Shown: piece after piece, positions 27,991 to 36,217 of the stretch
Position numbering within the stretch: the first letter of the stretch is position 1
How the letters are laid out: each line of letters starts with the position of its first letter
Assembly (NCBI GenBank): GCA_028289645.1
Contig: JANQOK010000013.1
Coordinates: 519,191-583,190, forward strand
Reading direction: 5' to 3'
Length of the DNA: 64,000 nucleotides
From: Anderseniella sp.
Lineage (GTDB): Bacteria; Pseudomonadota; Alphaproteobacteria; Rhizobiales; Aestuariivirgaceae
Notes under the pieces: model-generated
Databases searched by the model: none
Told to the model about the DNA's origin: nothing
What the model saw: only the letters and a program-made list of their open reading frames with translations
Position numbers and translations under genes: made by a program

Positions 27991-28012
27991 GGCGAAAGCG
28001 TATTCTTGTTGT

Positions 28013-28921
28013 TCATTCCCACGGTGGTGCCTTTCCGATTTCCGCGATCAGGAAGTCCATAAACACCCGCACCTTGGGCGATAGCACGTTGGACTTGGGA
28101 TAAATGAGCCAGAGGACGTTGTCCTCGGCCCCTGTGTATTCCGGCAATACGCGCTTGAGCTGTCCCGAAGCCAACTCTGTGTGCACGCTCCAGAACGAGT
28201 TCAGCGAGATGCCTGCGCCGGCCAGGGTCGCGCGCTTCAGGCTCAGCCCGTCATCTATGATCAACTGCCCGCTCGCTGTATCCGGATCGAACACGCCGAT
28301 TTCTCCTTCTGCATTTTTGAGCGGGCGTGGGCGCACATGCCGAAATGCGATGAGCTTATGACTGGACAGATCGGACGGTGTTTCGGGCGTGCCATGCGCG
28401 TCAAGGTAGGACGGAGTTGCGCACAGGATGCGCTTGTCATCTGCCAACTTGCGGCCTTTAAGACTAGTATCGAGCAGCGGCGCGTTTCTCAGCGCGAGGT
28501 CATAACTGCCCTCTATCAGATCGAACTGCACATCCGACAAACGCAAATCGAGTGTGAGGTCCGGGTGCTGATCCAGGAACTTCGGCAGAATCGGCGCGAT
28601 GTAGAGCTGCGCAAAGGTGCTGGGGGCGGTAAATCGCAGTGTTCCGGTGGCCTTCGCTGTTCCTTTGCCAAGTGCGGTAAGTGCAGCCTCTTCCTGAGCG
28701 ATCATCTCGCGCGCGAAGGGAAGGAAGTCGGCCCCCTCCAGCGACAGGGAGACTTTGCGCGTGGTGCGGTGCAGTAGCTCGGCCCCAACGCTGTGTTCAA
28801 GTTTGGCCAGTTTCGCGCTGGAAACCGCCGGAGCCATGCCAAGCCGACGTCCCGCAGCGCTGATGTTCAACAAGTCAGCGGCCAGAATGAACAGACGCAA
28901 CCCGTCTGTGTCAATGCTCAT
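28013..28921 (-). CDS. LysR-family transcriptional regulator
   Basis: About 302 residues from ATG 28921. A LysR helix-turn-helix occupies the first 60 residues (the FILAADLLNISAAGRRLGMAPAVSSAKLAKLE segment), and a type 2 periplasmic-binding-like effector domain fills about 90-295. The longer frame to 28945 begins with a TTG and would overlap the putative operator, so the shorter start is preferred. It is divergent from the oxidative operon starting at 29030 and probably controls it in response to a pathway metabolite. Its stop is directly followed by the decayed gene fragment at 27872-27990. Confidence 0.92.
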   Translation of the reverse strand: MSIDTDGLRLFILAADLLNISAAGRRLGMAPAVSSAKLAKLEHSVGAELLHRTTRKVSLSLEGADFLPFAREMIAQEEAALTALGKGTAKATGTLRFTAPSTFAQLYIAPILPKFLDQHPDLTLDLRLSDVQFDLIEGSYDLALRNAPLLDTSLKGRKLADDKRILCATPSYLDAHGTPETPSDLSSHKLIAFRHVRPRPLKNAEGEIGVFDPDTASGQLIIDDGLSLKRATLAGAGISLNSFWSVHTELASGQLKRVLPEYTGAEDNVLWLIYPKSNVLSPKVRVFMDFLIAEIGKAPPWE

Positions 28922-28924
28922 TAT

Positions 28925-28939
28925 ATTCATTTCCAGAAT
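28925..28939. promoter_or_regulatory. LysR-type T-N11-A box (ATTC-N7-GAAT)
   Basis: A 15-base interrupted palindrome, ATTC-N7-GAAT, lies in the 108-base spacer between lysR and the divergent operon. It has the T-N11-A core that LysR-type proteins recognise. It is close to the lysR start, as expected for an autoregulatory site. The motif is short and the flanks are AT-rich, so chance occurrence is possible. Confidence 0.45.
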
Positions 28940-29029
28940 TATCAATACGAAAATACACTGTTTATTCGTCTAATGCCAGAAGTCATATTCATGGTCAACA
29001 GCAGGCACAGATCACAGGAAGGCGCCCCA

Positions 29030-29806
29030 ATGGCCCGCACAGCGACAGTCAACTACCATGTGCACAAAAATGTACGACAGGCCTTTGAGCTGGACGCCGG
29101 CGGCATTGTCGGCAATCTCATTTCGCCCGAGCTTGCTCCGACGCAGGTACAATTGACTGACCTAAGGCAATCAGCGCAACCAGCGAGCTTTGCAAAGGAT
29201 GCCGTGGAGTTTGCCAACCGGCCCAGCGCGGTAGAGGACTTTTCCGGGGACACATGGAAAACGACATATGACCATGAATTGAAGCTGCTTCTGACGGACA
29301 AGCTGAATGCCCTCGAAGTGGTGATTTTTGACCACACGGTGCGGGTGGATGATCCTGATGCGACGCGCAAGCCCGCGCGCAATGTCCACAGCGACTACAG
29401 CGAAGACGGGGCCAAGCAGCGCCTGATTGACACTCTGGGTGCTGACAAGGCCACACAATGGAGCAAGGGTCACTATGCCTTCATAAACATTTGGCGGCCC
29501 GTGGCCCATCCGATCAATACCGCGCCGCTCGGCTTTGTACGTCCATCGAGCGTTGATCATGAAGACTGGATTGTGCTCGATCTGATCTATCCCGATCGCA
29601 AGGGCCAGATCATGGGGCTTGTCGGCAATCCGAACCACGAATGGCTGTATCAATCCAGGATGACACCTGATGAGGTGGCGTTCTTCAACATCTACGACAA
29701 TCGCGGACTGCCTTCGATCGCGCATAGCGCGCTGGATTTGGTTGAAGACCCGGACGTCACGACAGTTCGCAAGAGCATCGAAAGCCGCATCCTGGTGCGG
29801 TATTGA
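29030..29806 (+). CDS. CmcJ/NvfI-family oxidoreductase
   Basis: A 258-residue protein of the CmcJ/NvfI (also GA4-desaturase-like) family. Signature blocks are VHSDYSEDGAKQRL (about 128-141), FINIWRPVAHPINTAPLGFVRPSSV, HEWLYQSRMTPDEVAFFNIYDN and the C-terminal SIESRILV. Characterised relatives are Fe(II)/2-oxoglutarate-type oxygenases in natural-product pathways. ATG 29030 has GGAAGG upstream; upstream in-frame ATGs have no such site. First gene of a four-gene operon (29030-32519) opposite lysR, so it may catalyse the initial oxidation of the operon's substrate, which is not identified. Confidence 0.8.
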   Translation: MARTATVNYHVHKNVRQAFELDAGGIVGNLISPELAPTQVQLTDLRQSAQPASFAKDAVEFANRPSAVEDFSGDTWKTTYDHELKLLLTDKLNALEVVIFDHTVRVDDPDATRKPARNVHSDYSEDGAKQRLIDTLGADKATQWSKGHYAFINIWRPVAHPINTAPLGFVRPSSVDHEDWIVLDLIYPDRKGQIMGLVGNPNHEWLYQSRMTPDEVAFFNIYDNRGLPSIAHSALDLVEDPDVTTVRKSIESRILVRY

Positions 29807-29816
29807 GCGAGGCATC

Positions 29817-30782
29817 ATGTTGAGTAAACCGCAGGCAGGGACCTTTCCCCGGATCAACAAGGCGTACAATCGTGTGTTCCGCTCCGGCCGCCTGAGCGTT
29901 GGATTGGTGGTTCCACTTGAGGCTTATAGGGTCGGAGCGGAACCCACGATGAAAGGCCACCTTGAGACCGCGCAACTGGCCGAGTGTCTGGGGTTTTCCG
30001 CGCTTTGGCTGCGGGATGTGCCATTCAATGTGCCGAGTTTCGGCGATGCGGGGCAGATTTTTGATCCCTTTGTTTATCTAGGTTCACTGGCCAGCGTGAC
30101 CGACCGTATTGCGCTTGGCACTGCCAGCATCATTCTGCCGTTGCGCCATCCCGCCCATGTGGCCAAAGCTGCGGCAACTGCGGATGTTCTGTCTGGTGGA
30201 CGGCTGCTGTTGGGTGTGGCATCGGGCGACAGGCCCGAAGAGTATCCGGCGATGGGCCAAACCTACCACGACCGCGCGGCGCAGTTTCGCGACAGCATAG
30301 CCTACATCCGTGCAATGGCAGATGCCTATCCGCGCCACCAAAGCGCGCGAGGACTTCTGTCGGGTGATATCGACCTGTTGCCGAAACCCACAGGTGCACG
30401 CCTGCCGCTTTTGATCACCGGCGGCAGCCAGCAATCGCCGGATTGGGTGGCGCAGAACGGCGACGGGTGGATGACCTATCCACGGGACGCCGAGTCTCAG
30501 GGGCGCGTCATCGCAGATTACCGGGGTCGGCTGCTGGCGTGGAGTCAACCCGACAAACCAGTGATGCAATCGCTTTATGTCGACTTGCTTGACGATCCGG
30601 ATGCGCCGGCGCGGCCTATCCACCTGGGCTTTCAGTCCGGCACGGACTTCCTGCGTCGTTACCTGCGCGAAATTGAGACGCTGGGGGTGAACCACGTTGC
30701 CCTTAACCTTCGCTTCAACGGTGCACCTATCGACATCACGCTCAAGCGGCTGGCGGACGATCTGCTGCCCATTTTCAACTGA
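29817..30782 (+). CDS. LLM-class (luciferase-like) flavin-dependent oxidoreductase
   Basis: About 321 residues with the bacterial-luciferase TIM barrel: LSVGLVVPLEAYRVG near the start, LAECLGFSALWLRDVPF, IALGTASIILPLRHPAHVAKAAATADVLSGGRLLLGVASGDRPEEY and LLITGGSQQSPDWVAQNGDGW. Family members use FMNH2 or F420 to oxygenate or oxidise small organic molecules. ATG 29817 has GCGAGG six bases upstream; the frame extends further back but only as a shadow of the previous gene. It lies 10 bases after the CmcJ-like gene. A flavin reductase gene occurs elsewhere in the window (37176) but not in this operon. Confidence 0.9.
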   Translation: MLSKPQAGTFPRINKAYNRVFRSGRLSVGLVVPLEAYRVGAEPTMKGHLETAQLAECLGFSALWLRDVPFNVPSFGDAGQIFDPFVYLGSLASVTDRIALGTASIILPLRHPAHVAKAAATADVLSGGRLLLGVASGDRPEEYPAMGQTYHDRAAQFRDSIAYIRAMADAYPRHQSARGLLSGDIDLLPKPTGARLPLLITGGSQQSPDWVAQNGDGWMTYPRDAESQGRVIADYRGRLLAWSQPDKPVMQSLYVDLLDDPDAPARPIHLGFQSGTDFLRRYLREIETLGVNHVALNLRFNGAPIDITLKRLADDLLPIFN

Positions 30783-30794
30783 AGGACCGAACTT

Positions 30795-31583
30795 ATGACC
30801 AAGACCATTCTCATCACTGGCTCAACAGACGGCATCGGCCTGCTGACCGCGAAGAAGCTTGCCGCCGACGACCATCATGTTCTGCTGCATGGACGTAACG
30901 CTGCAAAGCTGCAAGCTGCGTCTTCCCAGGTCGGTGGCGGGGTCGAGACATTCAGTGCTGACTTGTCCGACATGTCGGCAGTTAAATCGCTGGCCGCGGA
31001 CATCCGCGCCAAACACAACAAGCTGGACGTGCTGATCAACAATGCCGGGGTGCTGAAAGTTCCCCAACCTGTGCTCGAAAGCGGGCTGGATGTCCGCTTT
31101 GTCGTCAATACGTTCGCACCTTATCTGCTGACCGAGTTGCTATTGCCGATCATTCCGAAGAACGGCAGGGTCGTGAACCTGTCTTCCGCAGCCCAAGCGC
31201 AGGTGAGCCTGGATGCGATGCTGGGCAAGGCCCGCCTTGCCGATATGGACGCCTACGCCCAAAGCAAGCTCGCGATCACCATCTGGACCCGGGAATGGGT
31301 CAAGGCGCTGCCTGACGGTCCCGCGATGATCGCTGTGAATCCCGGATCTTTACTGGCCTCCAAGATGGTGAAGGAGGGCTTTGGCGTGCCGGGGAAAGAT
31401 ATGAATATCGGAGCCGATATCCTGATCGAAGCCGCACTTGGCCGTCGATTTGCCGATGCATCCGGTGCCTATTTCGATAATGACAGCGGCGCGTTCGCGC
31501 AACCGCATTCCGCGGCCTTGAATGCCGCACACTCGGCTGAGGTCATGGAAACGATCCAGGCCGTCGTGCGCCAACACGGCTGA
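30795..31583 (+). CDS. Short-chain dehydrogenase/reductase in the LysR-linked operon
   Basis: A 262-residue SDR. The cofactor motif is TGSTDGIG (8-15), LINNAG follows at about 77-82, and the catalytic set is Ser in VNLSSAA with YAQSK (Tyr and Lys). HGRNAAKL after strand two suggests NADP(H). The C-terminal half is of the retinol-dehydrogenase-like kind, with a long substrate loop. It sits 12 bases after the LLM gene, and the operon context suggests that it oxidises an alcohol or reduces a ketone produced by the upstream oxygenases. Confidence 0.9.
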   Translation: MTKTILITGSTDGIGLLTAKKLAADDHHVLLHGRNAAKLQAASSQVGGGVETFSADLSDMSAVKSLAADIRAKHNKLDVLINNAGVLKVPQPVLESGLDVRFVVNTFAPYLLTELLLPIIPKNGRVVNLSSAAQAQVSLDAMLGKARLADMDAYAQSKLAITIWTREWVKALPDGPAMIAVNPGSLLASKMVKEGFGVPGKDMNIGADILIEAALGRRFADASGAYFDNDSGAFAQPHSAALNAAHSAEVMETIQAVVRQHG

Positions 31584-31673
31584 CCCGAGCGGCGTGCATC
31601 GCGCGCGCATCCCCAAGTGTTTAACCGCAATGCCTCGCATCTTTGATGCCGAGGCCCAAGAAAGGACTGTCCA

Positions 31674-32519
31674 ATGAAATACGAAAACTTCCAGACCTTC
31701 GACGTCCATGTCGAAAACGCGATCGCTACGGTTACCTTCAATTTTGGTACCGTGAACGTGCAGGGCCAGGAGATGCTGGCCGACCTCAACAGCCTTGCGA
31801 TGCGGCTGGAACGGGACCGCGATACCAAGGTTGTGATCTTCCAATCGGCAAACCCTGAGATCTGGGTCTGCCACTATGACACAGAGTTGCTCAAGGACAT
31901 GTCAACCGAAGCGGTGTCGCGCGACGATGCGCGACTGCTGGACCTGCAATCAGTTTGCGAACGCATCAGCAAAGTGCCGCAGGCAACCATCGCCAAACTG
32001 GAAGGGTTTGCACGCGGCGGTGGGCACGAACTTGCACTTGCCCTGGACATGCGGTTTGCGGCGCGGGGCAAGTTCAGATTTATGCAGATGGAAGTGGGAA
32101 TGGGCATTCTGCCCTGCGGCGGCGGAGCATCACGGATGGCGCGTCAAACCGGCCTGGGCCGCGCCCTTGAGATCATCTTGAGCGCACAGGATTACGATGC
32201 TGATGATGCTGAGCGGATGGGCACCATAAACAAGGCGCTCGAGCCCGGAGAAATCGGCCCCTACGTTGACGCACTGGCTCAACGTATTGCCCAGTTCCCG
32301 GCAGAGTCCATCAACGCCTGCAAGCAAATGGTTTACGAGTCCATCGACAAGCCCATTGCTGACGCCCTCATGGCCGAAGCCTATTGGCTCTATCAGGCCA
32401 CCAGCAAAACTCCAGCCATCAAGCGCTTTAGGATAGCTGACGAGCAAGGTCTTGAACATGAAATCGATAATCAGCGGAATTGGAATGATCTGGTCATGAA
32501 GGTTCAGGAAATAAACTGA
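31674..32519 (+). CDS. Enoyl-CoA hydratase/isomerase family protein
   Basis: A 281-residue crotonase-fold protein. Both hydratase glutamates are present: one in FARGGGHELALALDM (about 109-123), the other in FMQMEVGMGILPCGGGAS (about 133-150). Residues 60-70 hold a variable oxyanion loop (NPEIWVCHYD) unlike the usual A-G-A-D form, so the substrate may be unusual. GAAAGGA precedes the ATG. Last gene of the operon, separated from the SDR by 90 bases; a GC-rich hairpin follows 24 bases after the stop. Its presence suggests that the operon degrades or builds a CoA thioester. Confidence 0.88.
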   Translation: MKYENFQTFDVHVENAIATVTFNFGTVNVQGQEMLADLNSLAMRLERDRDTKVVIFQSANPEIWVCHYDTELLKDMSTEAVSRDDARLLDLQSVCERISKVPQATIAKLEGFARGGGHELALALDMRFAARGKFRFMQMEVGMGILPCGGGASRMARQTGLGRALEIILSAQDYDADDAERMGTINKALEPGEIGPYVDALAQRIAQFPAESINACKQMVYESIDKPIADALMAEAYWLYQATSKTPAIKRFRIADEQGLEHEIDNQRNWNDLVMKVQEIN

Positions 32520-32543
32520 TCCAGCAGCCATGAAACATGCACG

Positions 32544-32565
32544 GGGCGCGGGCACGCCTGCGCCC
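32544..32565 (+). terminator. GC-rich hairpin after the LysR-linked operon
   Basis: GGGCGCGGG pairs with CCTGCGCCC (one G-T pair) around a four-base loop, 24 bases after the enoyl-CoA hydratase stop. The trailing U-run is very short (TGTT), so it is a weak candidate for intrinsic termination. Confidence 0.4.
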
Positions 32566-32720
32566 TGTTAACGGTGCGGTCCATATGGGCTGAACAGTGC
32601 CATGCCATGCAGCAATGACCTCATATAGGAAGATGAGCTGAACTGTTGAATAAATGCAGTTGCTGAGACAGCCGCTCCAAGCCGCCGTTCGGCACCGTGT
32701 AAATTCGGCAGGCCCTTGCT

Positions 32721-33653
32721 CTAGTCAGCAACTCGCACATTGGTGCGTTTGCCGGCGACGATGATCACGGTGCGGGTCTGTTTGCCGTCCACATAGGTGT
32801 AGCTGCCTGGTGCCAGGGTCAGCATGCCCGGTCCGACACCGGACCGGCGCCAGTTCTTTTCGCTACTGTTAACAGACCACGGAACCCCCTCGGGTGCATT
32901 GATGACGGCAATGCCGGCCTGATGATCGAGATTGAGCGAGGTGAGTATGCCCGGTTTGATGGTTACTTCCGTGTGAGTGACGGTGTTGCCGGGCTCGATT
33001 TCGCTTTCAAGCCGGTAGGTGCCTGCGCCCAGCCGCATCAGTCCGCCCTGGCGGTCCGAAGTGGCAATGAGCCGGCCCGATCTCGTGCCGTTGATGGCGT
33101 AGGCTCTGTGAACGGCGCGTACCCGGCTCGGCAAGGGCTCGTTGCCCAACGTTGACAGGGTGCGCAGCCCACCGACGTTGAATACGAATGTCAGGCCCAG
33201 CTGCTGGCCCTTGGCCAGAACCACCGGCTTGATCGCCGACACGCTGCCATAGCGTGCCTCAATGCGATAATTGCCGGGCTCAAGCGGGACGTCCGCTACG
33301 GGCCGGTCTTCGCTGTAGACAGTTTCGCCGCCGTGTTCGCCGTTGCCAAGGGTGCGGACGAGTTTCCAGGTAACCGGCTTGGTAATCAGGCCGCCTTGTT
33401 GCGACAGGCGCCCGGCAAGCCGGATGCCTTCACGGCCGGGTTTGGTGATCTCGATGCGCAGTTCAAAGGGAACTTCCGAGGTTGCTGCAGGCAGTGAGCC
33501 GGTGACGACCGGATCGGCGACCGTGGGCTGCGCGGCGGGGGCGGGCGATGCCGCCAAACCAATCAGCAAACCGGCGCCGACAAAGTTCAGGGCCGCCCCT
33601 GTGAGAAAGCGGCCCCGACTGTGCTGTCGTGCACGTTGGAGAAGTACGTGCAT
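32721..33653 (-). CDS. Exported protein of unknown function
   Basis: A 310-residue protein with an N-terminal signal or anchor: basic residues 1-16, a hydrophobic stretch about 18-40, and a cut likely near SPAPAAQ. The rest is rich in beta-strand-like repeats: LEPGNYRIEARYGS, LGAGTYRLESEIEPG and LAPGSYTYVDGK are variants of a G-x-Y-x-hydrophobic unit seen in extracellular beta-sandwich domains. I do not recognise the family. A decayed copy of its 3' end lies at 27872-27990. It is divergent from the nitroreductase, and the spacer contains a CtrA-like box, so cell-cycle control of an envelope protein is possible. Confidence 0.65.
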   Translation of the reverse strand: MHVLLQRARQHSRGRFLTGAALNFVGAGLLIGLAASPAPAAQPTVADPVVTGSLPAATSEVPFELRIEITKPGREGIRLAGRLSQQGGLITKPVTWKLVRTLGNGEHGGETVYSEDRPVADVPLEPGNYRIEARYGSVSAIKPVVLAKGQQLGLTFVFNVGGLRTLSTLGNEPLPSRVRAVHRAYAINGTRSGRLIATSDRQGGLMRLGAGTYRLESEIEPGNTVTHTEVTIKPGILTSLNLDHQAGIAVINAPEGVPWSVNSSEKNWRRSGVGPGMLTLAPGSYTYVDGKQTRTVIIVAGKRTNVRVAD

Positions 33654-33779
33654 TCAATTTTCCCTGTCAGACTTCTGGATGCCCCGCTTTGGCAGGGCCC
33701 GGTCTGCATATCCCCCGACCTTCAATCCGATCGGCAAAAAGACCAAACCACAGCACTTGCCCGACCCGCAATTAAATAC

Positions 33780-33795
33780 TTAATAGAAGGTTAAC
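33780..33795. promoter_or_regulatory. CtrA-like box TTAA-N7-TTAAC
   Basis: TTAA at 33780-33783 and TTAAC at 33791-33795 are separated by exactly seven bases, the full consensus of the alphaproteobacterial cell-cycle regulator CtrA. The site lies between the exported-protein gene (start 33653) and the nitroreductase gene (start 33876). The surrounding bases are AT-rich compared with the genes, so chance is not excluded. Confidence 0.5.
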
Positions 33796-33875
33796 GGGAT
33801 CGTTTCAGGTTTAGTAAACGCCTATATACGGTGTTATGAAAGTCACGGAAAATCCGTCGGATCAGAGGATGATCA

Positions 33876-34487
33876 ATGGTTGAACTGAATAACGGGCTGG
33901 CGTTTGAAGCGCTGAATGACAGGGCTGATGCATTGAGCCTGCTCGAGACCCGCCGGTCGGCGTCGGCCAAGGCGATGACCGAACCGGGTCCCAGTGCCGA
34001 ACAGCTGGATCGCCTGATGACTATTGCCGTGCGGGTGCCGGATCACGGCAAGCTGACACCGTGGCGGTTCATCGTGTTTGAGGGCGAGGCGCGCGAGCGG
34101 GCAGGGGGGATTGTTGCCGGGCGGTACCATGAACTGCATCCCGGCCATGGCGAGGAAACGCTTTCTGCACAGCGCAACATGTTCTCACGCGCGCCTTGTG
34201 TGGTCGGGGTGGTCAGCACCGCCACGAAGGATCATCCCAAGATCCCCGAGTGGGAGCAGCTGCTGTCAGCCGGTGCGGTGTGCCAGAACATGCTCATGGC
34301 GGCGACGGCCATGGGGCTGGGTGCGCAGTGGATTTCGGGCTGGTTTGCCTATGACAGGCAGGTGCTGACGGCGTTGGGACTGTCCGACAGCGAGCGCATT
34401 GCCGGTTTCATCTATCTGGGCACGCCGGCACAGTTGCAGGACGACAGGCCGCGGCCGGAACCTGCCAGTTTGACGACGCGGTTTTAG
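33876..34487 (+). CDS. Nitroreductase-family flavoprotein
   Basis: A 203-residue FMN-dependent nitroreductase-family protein similar to the YdjA type. FMN-binding segments are LLETRRSASAKAMTEPGPS (about 19-37), VRVPDHGKLTPWRFIVF (about 50-66), the AGAVCQNMLMAATAMGLGAQWISGW helix and IAGFIYLGTPA near the end. It transfers two electrons from NAD(P)H to nitro compounds or quinones; the physiological substrate is unknown. It is followed after nine bases by a HAD hydrolase gene in the same direction, so they are probably co-transcribed. Confidence 0.9.
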   Translation: MVELNNGLAFEALNDRADALSLLETRRSASAKAMTEPGPSAEQLDRLMTIAVRVPDHGKLTPWRFIVFEGEARERAGGIVAGRYHELHPGHGEETLSAQRNMFSRAPCVVGVVSTATKDHPKIPEWEQLLSAGAVCQNMLMAATAMGLGAQWISGWFAYDRQVLTALGLSDSERIAGFIYLGTPAQLQDDRPRPEPASLTTRF

Positions 34488-34496
34488 GGGCAGGTC

Positions 34497-35231
34497 ATGA
34501 CAGGTGCAATTGCCGGTGTGCTGTTCGACAAGGATGGTGTGTTCGTCGATTTCGAAAAGACCTGGACACCGGCTCTCAAGGCGATAGCCGCCGATGCAGC
34601 AGACGGCGATATGTCGCTGGAGACCCGGTTGCTCGACGTTGCCGGTTTCGATCCGGATGGCGACACGTTTCTGCCCGGCTCGATCTGGGCAGCCGGACAT
34701 ACGGACGATCTGGTCGAGGTGTGGATGCCGCTGTTGAACGGCATGTCGCCGGAGATTCTGGTTGAGAAGGTCAATGCGCACTGCCTGAAAGCCGCCTCGC
34801 ATCCGGTGTTTCCGGCGGAAGAGGGGCACAGGATATTCTCTGGCCTGAAACAGCTCGGCCTTGCCCTTGGTGTGGCGACCAATGATGCGGCCGCTTCGGC
34901 CCGGGCCACCGTCAGTGCGTTCGGCCTGGCTGACATGTTTGATCTGGTGCTGGGATATGATTCAGTCGCAAACCCCAAACCGGCTGGCGATCCGTTGCTG
35001 GCCTTTGCCGGTCACACCGGTCTTGAGCCGCATCGTGTGATCATGGTCGGCGACAATGCCCATGACATGGAGTGCGGGCGCGCCGGCGGCGCCGGCCTGT
35101 GCATCGGTGTGCTGTCCGGCAACTCATCCCGTGAGCAACTGGTGCCGCTGGCAGATCATGTCATAGATGACATTTCGCACCTTCAGGACCTGCTGGCGTC
35201 ACTCGAACATGGCGCGCAGGTCGAGTGTTGA
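34497..35231 (+). CDS. HAD-family hydrolase (phosphoglycolate phosphatase-like)
   Basis: A 244-residue HAD phosphatase of the subfamily with an alpha-helical cap. Motif I is FDKDGV (nucleophile Asp11, acid Asp13), motif II lies in VATNDA, motif III is the lysine in NPKPAGDPL, and motif IV is GDNAHDME. This group dephosphorylates small metabolites such as 2-phosphoglycolate or sugar phosphates; the substrate is unknown. It follows the nitroreductase by nine bases. Its 3' end overlaps the convergent patatin gene by 33 bases. Confidence 0.9.
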   Translation: MTGAIAGVLFDKDGVFVDFEKTWTPALKAIAADAADGDMSLETRLLDVAGFDPDGDTFLPGSIWAAGHTDDLVEVWMPLLNGMSPEILVEKVNAHCLKAASHPVFPAEEGHRIFSGLKQLGLALGVATNDAAASARATVSAFGLADMFDLVLGYDSVANPKPAGDPLLAFAGHTGLEPHRVIMVGDNAHDMECGRAGGAGLCIGVLSGNSSREQLVPLADHVIDDISHLQDLLASLEHGAQVEC

Positions 35232-36215
35232 CGACTTGCCGACCTGGTTATAGTGCGCGTCCAGCCAGGCGCTGCAGGTGTCGCGGCCGATATCGCGCAA
35301 ATGACACAGGAATTCCCACTCGGTGTTCAGTTTTGAAGAGGCCGACAGTGGGTTGATCTTGTCGCTGGCCTCGACGCGGTGCATGCGGGCATGGGTGTAG
35401 TGGTTGGCATCCAGTTTGCCGTCTGCAATCAGGCGGGTGACAAACTCAATGGTGCGAAGTTCCCGAAGCAACGAGGAATTGAAGCTGATCTCGTTGACCC
35501 GGTTGTGGATTTCGCGCGCTGTCTTCGGTTCCTCGTCCCGCTCGATGGGATTGATCTGGACGATCATGATGTCGGCAATCGATGTGTGATAGAACAGCGG
35601 AAAGATGGGCGGGTTGCCCATGTAACCGCCGTCCCAGTACAGCTCACCATCGATCTTGACGGATTTATACAGATGCGGCAGGCAGGCGGACGCCATCAGC
35701 ATGTCCGCAGTGAGCTCGGTGCCGTTGAATACCTTGATCTTACCGTTGCGCACGTTGGTTGCTGATACAAACAACTCAATTTCAGTGCACTTGCGGACCT
35801 TGTCGAAGTCGATGGACTGGTTGAGCAGGTCGAGCAGCGGGTTGATGTCAAACGGGTTGGTGTCATAGGGCGACACGATGCGCGACATGATGTCGAGCAT
35901 GTTGTAGGCCGGCGAGGCATCGAGGCTCCAGTTGCCGGTCAGCATGTCAGCGAAGGACCGCTTGATCGGGCTGGCCTGGCCCATGACCGACAGCGAATGC
36001 CAGAACGCGTCCAGCGCTTCACGAGCACCGTCTGCGCCGTTCTGGGTGAAGCCCTGGGCGAGAACGGCCGCATTCATGGCGCCGGCGCTGGTGCCGGTGA
36101 TGGCCTTGACGCTCAACCGACCGTCTTCCAGCAACCTGTCTAATACGCCCCAGGTAAAGGCGCCGTGGGCGCCGCCGCCCTGTAGAGCCAATGCTATCGG
36201 TTTGGATCTGGCCAT
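35199..36215 (-). CDS. Patatin-like phospholipase (DUF3734-type)
   Basis: A 338-residue patatin. The oxyanion motif is LQGGGAHGAF (11-20), the nucleophile is Ser43 in GTSAG, and the catalytic Asp195 is in WDGGYMG. The C-terminal part (about 205-338) resembles the DUF3734 extension of a rhizobial subgroup. It starts two bases after the stop of bdhA, so the two are translated from one message. In related bacteria this pair is conserved; a role in polyhydroxybutyrate or lipid turnover is inferred from the partner. ATG 36215 is chosen because the conserved sequence starts there; the frame runs back to 36287 over bdhA. Confidence 0.9.
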   Translation of the reverse strand: MARSKPIALALQGGGAHGAFTWGVLDRLLEDGRLSVKAITGTSAGAMNAAVLAQGFTQNGADGAREALDAFWHSLSVMGQASPIKRSFADMLTGNWSLDASPAYNMLDIMSRIVSPYDTNPFDINPLLDLLNQSIDFDKVRKCTEIELFVSATNVRNGKIKVFNGTELTADMLMASACLPHLYKSVKIDGELYWDGGYMGNPPIFPLFYHTSIADIMIVQINPIERDEEPKTAREIHNRVNEISFNSSLLRELRTIEFVTRLIADGKLDANHYTHARMHRVEASDKINPLSASSKLNTEWEFLCHLRDIGRDTCSAWLDAHYNQVGKSSTLDLRAMFE

Positions 36216-36217
36216 GT

